Part shown: positions 1 through 9,371 of the stretch, one piece after another
How the letters are laid out: each line of letters opens with the position of its first letter
Position numbering within the stretch: the stretch's first letter is position 1
Assembly: GCA_011947345.1 (NCBI GenBank)
Contig: JAAVTG010000619.1
Span: 1-42,979 of the forward strand
Direction of reading: 5' to 3'
Length of the DNA stretch: 42,979 bases
Source: Phytophthora quininea
Taxonomy: Eukaryota; Oomycota; Peronosporomycetes; Peronosporales; Peronosporaceae
Made by a program: the position numbers and the translations under genes
The notes under the pieces: generated by a model
Database searches by the model: none
Told to the model about the DNA's origin: nothing
The model's input: only the letters and a program-made list of their open reading frames with translations

Positions 1-674
1 TACCCTCTGAAGGCAAAGAAGAACGACTCGAAAAATGAGGTCATCTGTGTCTCGGTGGTGTCTTCACCCCAGATCCCTTGAACAAAACTCCGGTAGCAAC
101 TAGAGGCAAGCGCAAAATCTCCAAAAGCATTGAATCCGACTGGAGCTTCCTAATGTCCAAGCGCCCTGACGGTGGTCTGTTGGCTGGGCAGTGGGAATTT
201 CTCACAGCAAGGTATGCCTTCAAATACGATATTGATAGACGACATTCTAACAACTCTTTCTTACTGCACAGATGAGCGACGGAGACAAAATCCCACCATT
301 CGCCAAACGGAAGACATTCATGGACACCCGTCTGACTGACATACTGGGCAAGTCGGCACTCACCAAGTCCAAGCCGGAGCGACGCGACCTCGGCGACTCA
401 CACACATTTTCTCTCACGTGAAGCACCACATGGGCATCGAGCACTTGCACTTCCAGTGTCAACCTGACCTTCTACCTTCTGCCGAGTCGGACGGACTGCG
501 ATGGATGACAGTCGAAGAAATGCAGCAATTGGGCATCACCACGGGCGTCAAGAAGATCTTGCACGTCGTGCTCAATCCCGACAAAGCCAAGAAGAAAAGA
601 CAAGTGCTGCAATCAAAGGTAAAGGCAAAGTCGTCTCACACGTCGCAGATGGCATTGCTAAGTTTTTCAAATAG
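1..674 (+). CDS. MUTYH: Adenine DNA glycosylase (MutY/MUTYH), C-terminal part, cut by window edge
   Basis: This is the C-terminal NUDIX-like 8-oxoG recognition domain of MutY, the glycosylase that removes A opposite 8-oxoguanine. The reading begins at base 1 with YPLKAKKND, matching the family's YPxKA linker. Then comes FLMSKRPDGGLLAGQWEF (about 147-203), equivalent to the family's QRPxSGLLAGLWEFP. An intron with gtatgcc and tgcacag ends follows at about 212-271. The HTFS(H)VKHHMG motif near 402-432 is split by a frame break in TTTTCTCTC, and LRWMTVEEMQQLGITTGVKK follows at 499-558. In the open frame the protein runs to 753, but another frame from about 602 gives a more natural tail ending ADGIAKFFK and a stop at 672-674. 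That tail resembles a PCNA-interacting C terminus. The catalytic HhH domain lies outside the window. Family call is firm; exact C terminus is uncertain. Confidence 0.85.
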
Positions 675-749
675 ACTACAATTTCTATACAAAACGCAAG
701 TCAGAGAGCAACGACACACACAAAAACTCACTTGTAAAAGTCAACCACG

Positions 750-1788
750 ATGAACGTGGCGGTAGACGAGTTGATCCCCAAGGTGGTAGCGCTGGACATC
801 GACGACTGCACGGCCGCCTCCTTGGACCAGGACATGCACGAGGATTTCCAGCTCGCAGACGTCACCGGAGCGCGTCATCTACTTCCGGGACTTGGTCTCT
901 CGGACATCCCGCAGGTGCGGGAACTGCACGAGCAGTGGTTCCCCATCCGCTACAACCAGGCGTTTACGACGGCGCGGCTCAGGGGCTTTGGATGGAAACG
1001 GGCGGCCCTCTATTCGCTCGTCTAGCGGTCGAGTTGAAGCCCTCACGTGATCAACAACAGCTCGAGCGACCAACTGCAACCGACAGGGAGAAGAACACAT
1101 TCTAGGAGCCGTCACGGCCAGCACCTTGCCACTAAGTAAAGTGGACGACCCAGATTTAATCCCCCAGACGACTGGGAGCACTCGTACATCATGTACATTT
1201 TGACATTGGGGACGAAGTCCTCGGTTAGAAGGATGGGCATTGCGTCTGCCTTGTTGCAAGAGTGTATTGAGCAACGGTTCGTCAACCGCAGTGTGGAGCG
1301 GTGTATCTGCATGTCAAGGCCGACAATATCAGTGCGAGACATTTCTACGAGAAGAACGGGTTTCAGAATTTACGCTACTTGAAAGGTGAGGTAATTATTG
1401 TATTGGATGGTTTAATTTTTTATTGATGAAGTGATACGTGTGCAGATTACTACATGATAGACGGTGTGCGGCATGACGCTTTTCTGTATATTCGCTATGT
1501 AAACGGCGCTGCTCCTCAGAGTGGCTGGTTCGATCTCCTTACAAGGTGCGCGAGTGAGTTTACTGGAGGAAATTGCCTTGCGACTGAATGGAATTCGTTG
1601 GGTTTGTTGGCACGTGATGTTGTATGTACAGACCGCTGTACGCTCTGTTTTCGATTGCTTCTTTCGGCTGGAAAAAGATTTTTGAAGGGTTCACGGTCGA
1701 GGAACTCGAGGACGACGCGACAGAAAAGTCCGTCCGACCTCAAACTTCAGCACCGGTTGTTGATTCAGCAACCTTAGTTCCAGTATGA
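750..1788 (+). CDS. NAA60: N-alpha-acetyltransferase 60-like (NAA60/HAT4) GNAT enzyme
   Basis: NAA60 acetylates N termini of membrane proteins on the cytosolic face of the Golgi in animals (family knowledge). Visible in order are VIYFRDL/GLSDIPQ (868-915), the substrate motif EQWFPIRY (929-952), the beta4 strand SYIMYILTLGTK (1184-1219), the acetyl-CoA loop RRMGIASALLQE (1228-1263), and YLHVKADNISARHFYEKNGF (1302-1362), as in human NAA60. Introns are likely at about 1385-1445 and 1544-1630. The last exon reads PLYALFSIASFGWKKIFEGF and ends at TGA 1786-1788. At least five frame breaks interrupt it, one at C5 1161-1165 repaired by one extra C. The start ATG at 750 lies 16 bp after CTCACTTG, a near match to the oomycete initiator, and 76 bp after the preceding MUTYH stop. 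Orthology to NAA60 rather than another GNAT rests on the WFPIxY and YLHV...NxxA..FYEK motifs. Confidence 0.82.
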
Positions 1789-1869
1789 TTATTGGACTGT
1801 AAACTTGGAGCGAAATGTATGCTAATTCACCTACTCGAAAAGTGTTACATTTCTGCCAAGGATAGACCG

Positions 1870-1953
1870 ATGGAGAAACCCCAAGATTTTGAAACGTTGC
1901 AGGCCAAGTCGAAGGGGATCAATAGTTGCTTTTCCAGCAAGGAGTTAACATGA
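1870..1953 (+). other. Possible upstream ORF overlapping the CFAP418 start by ATGA
   Basis: A 27-codon ORF (MEKPQDFETLQAKSKG...) ends with TGA overlapping the next gene's ATG as ATGA at 1950-1953. It could be a translational-control uORF, or a misread N-terminal extension if a base is missing. Only sequence position supports it. Confidence 0.25.
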
Positions 1954-2901
1954 ACTTCCAAGATCTGTTGGACGAGGTGGAAGATGCGATGAAAAGCCCT
2001 CACGCTGGAGGCGCAGCAGGTGGAGCAAAATATGCCAGCACGAAGGATATCGGAAGCAGCGTTAGCCAACCTGTTTCGAAAGCTCTGGTATGTTTGATGC
2101 ATGTATCTCATGGTAACATGCGGGTTAACTTCGATGCATTAGCCTATTGAAAAGAGCAAAAATGAGCTGGACGACTTGCTGGATATGCTGGGAGATGATG
2201 AAGACACGAAACCAGCAGCCGTCCACCCACAACCAACGTCTTCACGAGCAGGAGCCTACAACTCATCAATTACGAAAAGTACGCGCAGCGAGTTTCAAGC
2301 TGGAGGCACCAAAAAGTACGTATTGTTTTTGTCGCGACTCCATGCCACCTTTTTGTACTTATCCATGCTCGCTTTCATATTTTCCCAGGTGCCCTCAAGC
2401 TCTAATGGATGGAGGACGAGCTAACCGTGGTCTTAGCACCGCTTTTTCACGAAAGTACGTAGCGTTTGGAACTTAACTTACTGGCGTACAGATCATTCAT
2501 CAATTGATGTTTCTGCGATTAGCGTGTGCTCCAACCTTCGCTGCAACGATTGCGACTTTACTGTCATCCAGTTCCCCGGCAAGTAAGTTTATTTCCTTCA
2601 CGTGGTACTAAAAAGTGACGAACTTTTCACTAACATTTCGTTTTCGGTAGGAAATGGGATGATAGCGCGGACTATATGTTTTCCGCGAGAACGTGCCCAG
2701 TGAAACGAAACTTCGTGCGAAAATGGAGATTGCTCCAGGTGAGTACGGGTGGCCCTCGCGATAATATTGACGACTTTATTCTAAAGTTATCGACTTGCTG
2801 CAGAGTTCGCCGCTTACGCTTGCCAATGCAAGTGGCTTTCAATCAGCTCGCAAACACGACCCGATCTTTGCCAGGTGAAATGGTCCTGTGCTGGGCATTA
2901 G
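1950..2901 (+). CDS. CFAP418: Cilia- and flagella-associated protein 418 (C8orf37 family)
   Basis: The family is ciliary or photoreceptor-associated in animals, so a role in zoospore flagella is likely here (inference). The protein opens MNFQDLLDEVEDAM, matching the human DLDELLDEVE start, followed by an acidic second motif NELDDLLDMLGDDED. The C terminus has the diagnostic cysteine-rich part: LRCNDCDFTVIQFPG (2533-2581), KKWDDSADYMF (after the third intron), then AAYACQCKWLSISSQTRPD and QVKWSCAGH with stop 2899-2901. Introns: 2088-2142; about 2318-2389 (gtacgt to cccag); about 2456-2491; about 2583-2650; about 2740-2803. A frame break at T4 2679-2682 is repaired by one extra T, giving YMFFRENVPSETKLRAKM, which aligns with human YLFFRNNMPEFHKLKAK. 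Another shift is needed near 2456-2500. The stop is only about 107 bp from the end of the convergent photolyase-like gene. Confidence 0.88.
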
Positions 2902-3007
2902 TAGATAAACCCCATCGGTATTAAGAGAAGTATGTACAAGATCACATTACCGGTGTATTTTACCTTCGAGGAGCGAATAAATATGGACTAAGTACATTTC
3001 TCCTCGA

Positions 3008-5559
3008 TCATGATCGTAGCTGCAGCTTCGGCTGTGATTTGATTTCACCCTCGAGCTGGACCTGAAAACTCCGAAGTCCGTCTAGCGCTGTAATACTTTC
3101 TCTGTTACTGACACTAGCGCTGATTCCAATACGAAATAAGTGCTTCCACACGGTAATTGCAGCGTCTGGGGAGAGCTGGGACCCAAGAACACACTGCGAA
3201 AGTAATGCCTCGATTATCTGCAAGGAAAACCAAAGTTAGCAATCGTTCGGATCACTTTTTACACGATACCTACCGCCATTCCAGCTCGGCAGGATACAGT
3301 CCAAGTAAATAATCGATATGCCCAATACACGACCAAAAGAGGATGCAGGTATTGGTTCTCTATCAGGAACTTCTGAATGTCGTTCCAGTAGAAATCTTTC
3401 GTGCGTGCGCTTTCCAGCTCATATGGATCATACAAAGCAGCGACTGGTTGTTCTCCATCAGTGTGGCCATCAAGAGAAGCATTGCTAAAAGCCCAAGCAG
3501 GCACAAGGTGCCGATATGCGTCACTAGCATTAAAGCAAAATACAAGTCAGTTCTCATATTTAAAATCACTAGCACAGCAAACTTACAGCGACGACAGGCG
3601 AGGTGAAGAGCTTCTTAAACCGAGCAATGTCTCGCTTGTAGACAGTAGTGTGGCATCAACCTGATTGGGCTCAACCAACTCATTACCTTCACTTTGAACG
3701 GACGCCCACAACGCAAGATACAAAGCGTAGTCCCGTTCCTTACACAGATGATTCATCACTCGAGATCGCATAACCTGCACTCGTCAAATGATTAAAACAG
3801 AGGATATCGCCGCAAGCTTCAATAACAGTTACCTTTCGCATCGCAAGCGCTTTCCGCTCCTCTGGAGAAGTTGGTACTGGGCTTGAAGAAATTGCCGCAG
3901 TTATTCGCCGCAGGACGTAGCCAGCAAACAGTGTCCCATGACGGATAAATGGTAGCAGACTCAGCACTCCACCACCTTGCAATTCTGCTTGAATTGCTGG
4001 CAGATGACTTGAATCGGACAGCAGCTGACTTAACAGTTGAAGCCCCTCTGCTTCGCCGAATCGTCGCATCTGTGGGCTTGATTGGGAGGTTTCAGCTTTT
4101 ACAACTTTCCAGTTGACTTCTTCCAAGCAAAGGCGGCGCAGCACCTCTGTACATTCCTGATGCTGGTTGCCACCTTCAGAACGAGGTAAAGAACTAAACA
4201 CATACGTTCCGTTGCGCGGCTGAGCGAGTGCTGCGTATTCCGCCCCGAACTGTCCCTCACTAGCAAAGCCAACTCCAACCTTCAGTGTATTCTGTAGCTT
4301 GTTGACAGTTGATACGCGGGATAGGACGTAGTAGAATCCATTGTCAGAAGGGACCACAAGCAAGATGCTCGGTTCATCTCTAAATACCGAGCCAAGCGAG
4401 TCGTATCGCTTCTGCTTGGCATGTCAAATGCCGCATCTGTCACCACCGCGTGCGGAGAGAAACAATCCAGTAGCTCGAATAGCGGATTAGGTTGCAGCCC
4501 GTAATTCTTGTCGTTGTCCGTAGGGGCTAATCCATCTTCTTTAGCTGTGAATCCGTAAAACGGAATCCCTGCATGCTTGAACTGATCGTACAGTGCAGCG
4601 TAAGTGAACCGAGCGTACGCGTCGCTGGCTGTAGTCGCGTGACAAGCCGGATAGACAATCGAAGACGGAATAAGGCATACGACCACTAGTGCTGCAGATA
4701 ATCGTCGGGAAAGCAAAATCGCCGCTTCTAACCCAAAGTTCCCATGCGTCACTCGCAATGTATTTCGCATCCAATACACCACAGGTTGGGGTATCATTCT
4801 CCCCGATTTCCTCTCTGATGGTTTAGGTAAATACCATATTTGTCTTCGTTCTTCAAGCTGAGGTGGCCACTGCTCAAACAAAGTTGGGTGGTCTATAGCC
4901 GATGGAAGACGTTCAACCCCAGCGTCATCATCACATTGCATCTCCACATCCTTCTCCATCGCCACTAATTCATTGTCCTCTTCTTTCGCTGATGTCTTTG
5001 TCAGCCACTCACTTGCACGCAAATTTTGGATGAGTAACTCCTTTGGTGTCCTCGTCGAACTTACTGTCTCCCATGGAGCAGCCATCTTCACATCAGCTCG
5101 TGCATCCGTAGCAACACCAGCTCCACGCACAATTGAATTATCATCCACCGATCTCTCTCTAGATTGGTCACCATCACCAACACAGTTGTCTTCGTCCTGC
5201 CGCTGCTCAGCGGCTTCCACCTCTAGAATGTGCTCGGCTGCAGGTTTCTCCTCTGATAGAAGATCGTTTCTCTCGCGTTTACCGATAAACTTGTTGATCG
5301 CTTCCAGCTACGTCCACCACAACAGCAAAATAAAAAAATGATTAGCGACAACAAGAAAGATTTAACGTTTTAGCTCGTACCATGCCCGGGAAATCGGCTC
5401 TGGGTGGCTGTCCAGCACCCGCACGAAGCCGCCAGTTCCCACGCGATACAGACGCAGTGGGGTGTCTTGATGTGGCAGATCTCCCTCTGCATGCTGCTGC
5501 ATCAGCGTCTCCAGCTGCGCAGAGATCTGCCTCGCCTCGGCAGCGTCAGGCAGCGACAT
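3008..5559 (-). CDS. Divergent class II photolyase/cryptochrome-like protein
   Basis: Class II photolyases repair cyclobutane pyrimidine dimers using FAD. The N-terminal Rossmann part shows VVYWMRNTLRVTHGNFGLEA (about 4785-4726), like the family VVYWMxRDxRVxDNWAL, then GIPFYGF and PHAVVTDAAFDMP. The helical part has RHGTLFAGYVLRR, ERDYALYLALW and DFYWNDIQKFLIENQYLHPL with VVYWAYRLFTWT (about 3404-3318), matching DxLWNAxQ..GKMHxxMRMYWAKKILEWT. The usual Arg of MRMYW is Val, and the terminal LDGRDPNGYxG motif is absent. Before the photolyase domain lies an acidic extension of about 150 residues. Introns (minus strand) occur near 3790-3830, 3536-3586 and 3222-3272. The first short exon (5559 to about 5382, MSLPDAAEARQIS) joins LEAINKFIGKRE by an intron whose phase does not fit, so either a base is missing or the exon is separate. 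Frame breaks occur near 4360 and 3640. Superfamily call is good; enzymatic competence is doubtful. Confidence 0.7.
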
Positions 5560-5925
5560 AACCTACGAAAACGATAAATTAGTTAAAACATTTTATGGGT
5601 GTTTATTGAAATTGCGGGATGACAACAATTTTTTAAAATTGTTGTCTAAATAATTTGAATGCGCAATTACGGTTAAAAATTAAAAATACAGGATATAAAA
5701 GTGCATTTGACTTTACAAAGATGAAGTGTAATGAATCGCTTCTCTGCGAGGACAATTTCTATAAATAAATAAAAATCCACAATACGGCCGATCGAAATGA
5801 CTGTGCCAATTGCAGGTTGTTAAGTAAATTTGTGTGGGCTGCAACAGCAATTTTCCTTATTTACCGAACCCTTTTTTGATAGAACTTGGTCAATCTTTCA
5901 GTCAAACAATCCAATACCCGATTAT
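5560..5925. promoter_or_regulatory. AT-rich divergent intergenic region with perfect palindrome
   Basis: This gap of about 365 bp separates the divergent photolyase-like and GNAT genes. No ORF is convincing. It contains the 12-bp-arm palindrome at 5621-5646 and AT-rich sequence, so it presumably holds both promoters. Confidence 0.45.
5621..5646. repeat. Perfect inverted repeat, 12-bp arms, 2-nt centre
   Basis: GACAACAATTTT, then TT, then AAAATTGTTGTC. The arms are perfectly complementary. It lies 62 bp upstream of the minus-strand ATG at 5559 and 280 bp upstream of the plus-strand ATG at 5926. Confidence 0.9.
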
Positions 5926-7002
5926 CATGGAAGTCGAAGAAGACAACGGCAACGCGCCGCGCTGCGGGTCTGCGGGCACAACCACGAGCAAGTACGTGGC
6001 GATCTCTCGCTTCCTCCAGCACTGCACTTATCTCGCCTTGCATGTGCCGAAAATTCTCGTCCCGCAACGCTCTGGGAGGCGACTAACGGCCTGCTTTTCC
6101 TTGCGCTAGGGCATCAAATGTCCAGTATGCGGACACACGGGCAGAAGTCGCGTGTTCAACTGCTTTAAGGTAACGTGGAAGTCCTGCCAGCAGCAGCAAT
6201 TAAATGCTGGCGTCGAGACCCTTCACTGACGGTTGTATGTGCTGCTGCAACCGGCCAGAACAAGTCGCTGGCCTTCGCATTCACGGTGCAGCACTTTGAC
6301 TGCTTCGCGGAGAGCAAGGGGGCAACAACGACCCCAGCGCTCTGTCGAGAGCGAATCTGGGGCTGTGGACGTTCACTAAGATCCTGCGCGGCCGGATCTT
6401 CCCTCGATGGCGGCGGAGCTGCAGGACGACACGAACGCGCGGCATCTGGTCGCGTTCGGTGCGCACGCTGCTGTTGAAAGTCTTACGGGCAATGACTGAG
6501 CTGATCCACTGTTGTTGTTGGTGCCACTGTGGCTGCTGTGCTTACAAACTGCAGTTGGCGATGCGCCCGTGGGCGTCTCGCGGTGGCGGCCGGTGGTCGA
6601 GGAGAGCGGCAGTCGCGTGGTGGTGATCGAGCAGTTCGGTATCTGGGGGCCCAAGCGGAGGCAGGGCTTCGGCAAGAAGTTCCTGCAGCTGGTCGTCGGG
6701 GTGAGTGCGTGTGACGCATCTCGAAATGAGTGCTTGTCGACGGCCTGTGGCTCGCTCGGTTTTGGTGGCTGACAAAGACACTTGTCGGCTGTTGCGTTCC
6801 TCCGTAGGACATCGAGTCGCTCTTCGGCCAGCAGGCCTCGCACCCCGCGGCGCTTGTCGCGTACGTGCCCCAGAGCGACTCGTTCGCGGCGATCAAGCTG
6901 TTCCAGTCACTGGGCTTCCAGCCCGAGTCGCAGGTGCACGTCGTGGAGCAGAGCGCGTTCGTGCGCATGCGTCTGGCGTGGGGCTACGGCACTGCCGTCT
7001 AG
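5926..7002 (+). CDS. GNAT-family N-acyltransferase, YjcF/ElaA-like
   Basis: The family transfers an acyl group from acyl-CoA to an amine; the substrate here is unknown. Exon 1 (MEVEEDNGNAPRCGSAG..., 5926 to about 5990) ends at gtacgt, and the acceptor ctag lies near 6110. In the phase that fits, exon 2 reads NVQYADTRAEVACSTALR. Middle exons contain SLAFAFTVQHFDCFAESKG, ANLGLWTFTKILRGRIFP and ARHLVAFGAHAAVE. The core is PVGVSRWRPV (about 6567-6596), VVVIEQFGIWGPKRRQGFGK (acetyl-CoA loop RRQGFG, 6622-6681), an intron 6699-6808 (gtgagt to gtag), and VAYVPQSDSFAAIKLFQSLG with a final VEQSAFVRMRL, as in ElaA-like C termini. Stop TAG is 7000-7002. Several frame breaks (near 6318-6322 and 6400) and an uncertain intron before 6551 make the middle tentative. 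Confidence 0.62.
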
Positions 7003-7570
7003 GCCAAGGCTGCCCGCGGCAGCAAGTATGGATAGAGGTAGAACTAATGGCGAACGCCAAGGAAGGCACGATGGCCGAGGGGGATGCGAAGCAACTTGAG
7101 TGTCGTTTTCAGCAGCAGCGTTTGGACCCGTCTGATTTAGTCGCGGGCGACTTGTCCTCGCGGTCTTCAAGCATAAGGTTTCGTCGGTGAGCCAGCACAC
7201 CCAAGTGCAGGGGCGATCTAAAACCAAGATGTGTATCGGATAGAAGCGCAGCATGGCAATAGGAGAGAGCGTCAAATATTCCCACCCTCCAGGATGGAGT
7301 TGACGGCAGACGACGCTGACTGTTTGCTTGGGGAGTCAGTCCGCTTGGAGGATCCAGCGCCCTGGATTGACGACTGCAGCAGAGGCTCTGCGTGTGGGTC
7401 GCAGCCGTGTTCCCGCCGCTCTCTAGCAACAAGGGGGCCAAGGTCGTCGCGATCCATCTCGCCTTCTCGACGGCGGCGAGACCGTTTGCGGCGGTGACCA
7501 GATCCAAGCGGAGGGCGGTCAGGCAACGTCCATCGCATTCCATGCAGCTGGTTGGCCCTGTCCGGGGTTC
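7003..7570. other. GC-rich intergenic stretch, no supported gene
   Basis: Several overlapping ORFs of 60-144 codons exist on both strands, the longest on the minus strand at 7109-7543. None shows a recognisable motif, and mutual overlap in GC-rich DNA argues for chance. Confidence 0.4.
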
Positions 7571-7667
7571 ATATAAGAACTTTGCTCGTTGAAGTTGCTG
7601 GGGATGGACACCGGTTCACGCAGTGGTTTCGTTTTTCAGATACCCCCAGCCATTGTGGCCTCACTTC
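7571..7667 (+). promoter_or_regulatory. Core promoter of the TKL kinase: TATA-like ATATAAG and initiator CTCACTTC
   Basis: CTCACTTC at 7660-7667 fits the oomycete initiator consensus YTCAYTYY exactly and is 55 nt upstream of the ATG at 7722. ATATAAGAAC at 7571-7580 is TATA-like. The initiator favours the ATG at 7722 over the in-frame one at 7623, which would precede the initiator. Confidence 0.5.
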
Positions 7668-7721
7668 GCCTTCTTCTCCGCGGCAGCCAAGTCTCCGACA
7701 GACCTCACCTCAATCCAAGCG

Positions 7722-9194
7722 ATGGCGTCGGCGTCCAGACGGCGCGGCAGTCTCGGCGACCGCCGCGGCTTCTTCCACCTCTGCGGCTCGCCCATCCGCA
7801 CGCGCAAGCTCGAGCTCGACTACGTGCACGGCAAGGCCCACTCGCCCACGCAGGTGCGCGACCCGGAGCTGACGGTGCCCATGGCGGACGTGGCTACGCC
7901 CGTGCTGCACCGTCGCCCCGTGCGCAAGAACCTCAAGGCGAAGCAGCGCCAGGCAGAGGCCGACGCGGCCATGGAGCTGCTGGCCAGACAGCTCGGACAG
8001 GAAGGCGGCGGCTACTACACCGACCTGCTGGACATTCGCGACGGCAACAAGCCCGTGGACAGCGACGAACCCATGTCCTGTGCGGCCGACGAGGGCAGCA
8101 ACAACTCCATGCGACTGGAGGGCGCTCGCCAGGCGGGCATCCCGCTGTACCTGTCGGACTGGTTCGCCCCCAACAAGGACAACAACCAGCGCCACCGCCA
8201 GACCAACATCGCCATTCAGACCCGAGAGGAGCCAGAGTCGGAAAATAGCGCGGTTAGTTCTTGTAGCGACACATCGGAGACCAAGGAGCAGCACCAGTTC
8301 CTCAAACCCCATCAGAACGTCGACATGAACGACGTCGTGCTAGGGCGGGTCATTGGCGAGGGAGCGTTCGGCAAAGTGTTCAAAGCCTCGTGGAAGGGGC
8401 GAGACGTCGCCGTCAAGGTGCTCATCCGACAGAACTTGAGCGCAGAGGTCGTGCGGGAGTTCGAGACGGAGGTCAAGATCATGAGCTTCCTGCACCACCC
8501 CAACATCTGCATGCTGCTGGGGGCGTGTCTGGCACCCGAGAACCGGGCGCTTTTGATCGAGCTCGTGGACCAGGGATCACTCTGGGCAGTACTGCGCACT
8601 CGGCGGCGGCAGCTAACGGATGAGATGCGCGCTCGGTTCGTGCTGGACACGGCGCGTGGCATGAGCTACTTGCACCACTTCGAGTTGCCGATCCTGCACC
8701 GAGACATGAAGAGCCCCAACCTGCTCGTGGAGCGCGACTTTTCCATCAAGATCTCGGACTTTGGGCTGTCACGTGTTAAGGCCCAAATCAGACCATGACC
8801 GGCAACTGCGGCACGGTGCAGTGGATGGCGTACGTGCGGCTATTGCAGTTACCTTGTTTGGATCTTGAAAGGACACTGACAAATCTCACTGTTTCTGCTG
8901 CTCTTGTCATGCAGACCGGAGGTGCTAGGCAACCGTAAGTACACGGAGAAGGCCGACGTCTTCTCGTTCGGCATCGTGGTTTGGGAAATCTTCACGGGCT
9001 TGTGCCCGTACGACGGCATGACACAGATCCAGGTCGCGTTGGGCGTACTCAACCACGACCTGCGCCCTGCCATCCCGCGCTCATGCCCCCGCTTCTTCGC
9101 GCGGCTGATCCGGTCCTGCTGGATGCGCGAGCCAAGTCTGCGGCCGTCCTTCTCGGAGCTCGTACGCGCGTTCGAGCAGTACTCGACCCACTGA
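7722..9194 (+). CDS. TKL-type protein kinase (oomycete)
   Basis: A soluble Ser/Thr kinase of the tyrosine-kinase-like group. Residues 1 to about 200 form a low-complexity, basic then polar N-terminal part with no known domain. The kinase domain follows: glycine loop GEGAFGKVF (8356-8382), VAVKVL with the ATP-binding Lys, the alphaC Glu in FETEVKIM, catalytic HRDMKSPNLL (8698-8727), DFGLSRVK (8758-8781), activation segment TMTGNCGTVQWM and APE (WMAPEVL across the intron), then DVFSFGIVVWEIFTG and a final Arg in SLRPSFSELV. The single intron is 8830-8914 (gtacgt to gcag), splitting the Ala codon of APE. One frame break between DFGLSRVKAQ and TMTGNCG (about 8782-8796, CCCAAA run) is repaired by one extra base. 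HRDMKSPN is typical of TKL kinases. Substrates and pathway cannot be read from sequence. Confidence 0.9.
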
Positions 9195-9371
9195 AAGCCG
9201 CCGCCTCCTTTGGCAAAGGGATCAAAGGTGTGTCAAGCATTGTGCCCAGAATCACTGCGAAACAAGCACGGCCAACGGCACGGCGGCCAAAGGCTGGACG
9301 AGACCCCGGAAGCGGAGCCCCCTTCATCAACTGTAACGCCGCTATACCTATTTACAAAGTAAATGTCATTG
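9195..9371. other. 3' flank of the TKL kinase
   Basis: Short non-coding-looking stretch between the kinase stop and the left end of the dispersed repeat. No motif seen. Confidence 0.4.

Noticed and set aside
5926..6109. Separate small gene at 5926-6109 (open reading past the first GNAT exon)
   Set aside because: A gtacgt donor and ctag acceptor fit an intron, and the read-through has no motif.
6090..6170. Zinc-knuckle reading KCPVCGHTG in the GNAT gene
   Set aside because: The splice phase from the first exon gives NVQYADTRAEVACSTALR instead; the CPVC reading is out of phase.
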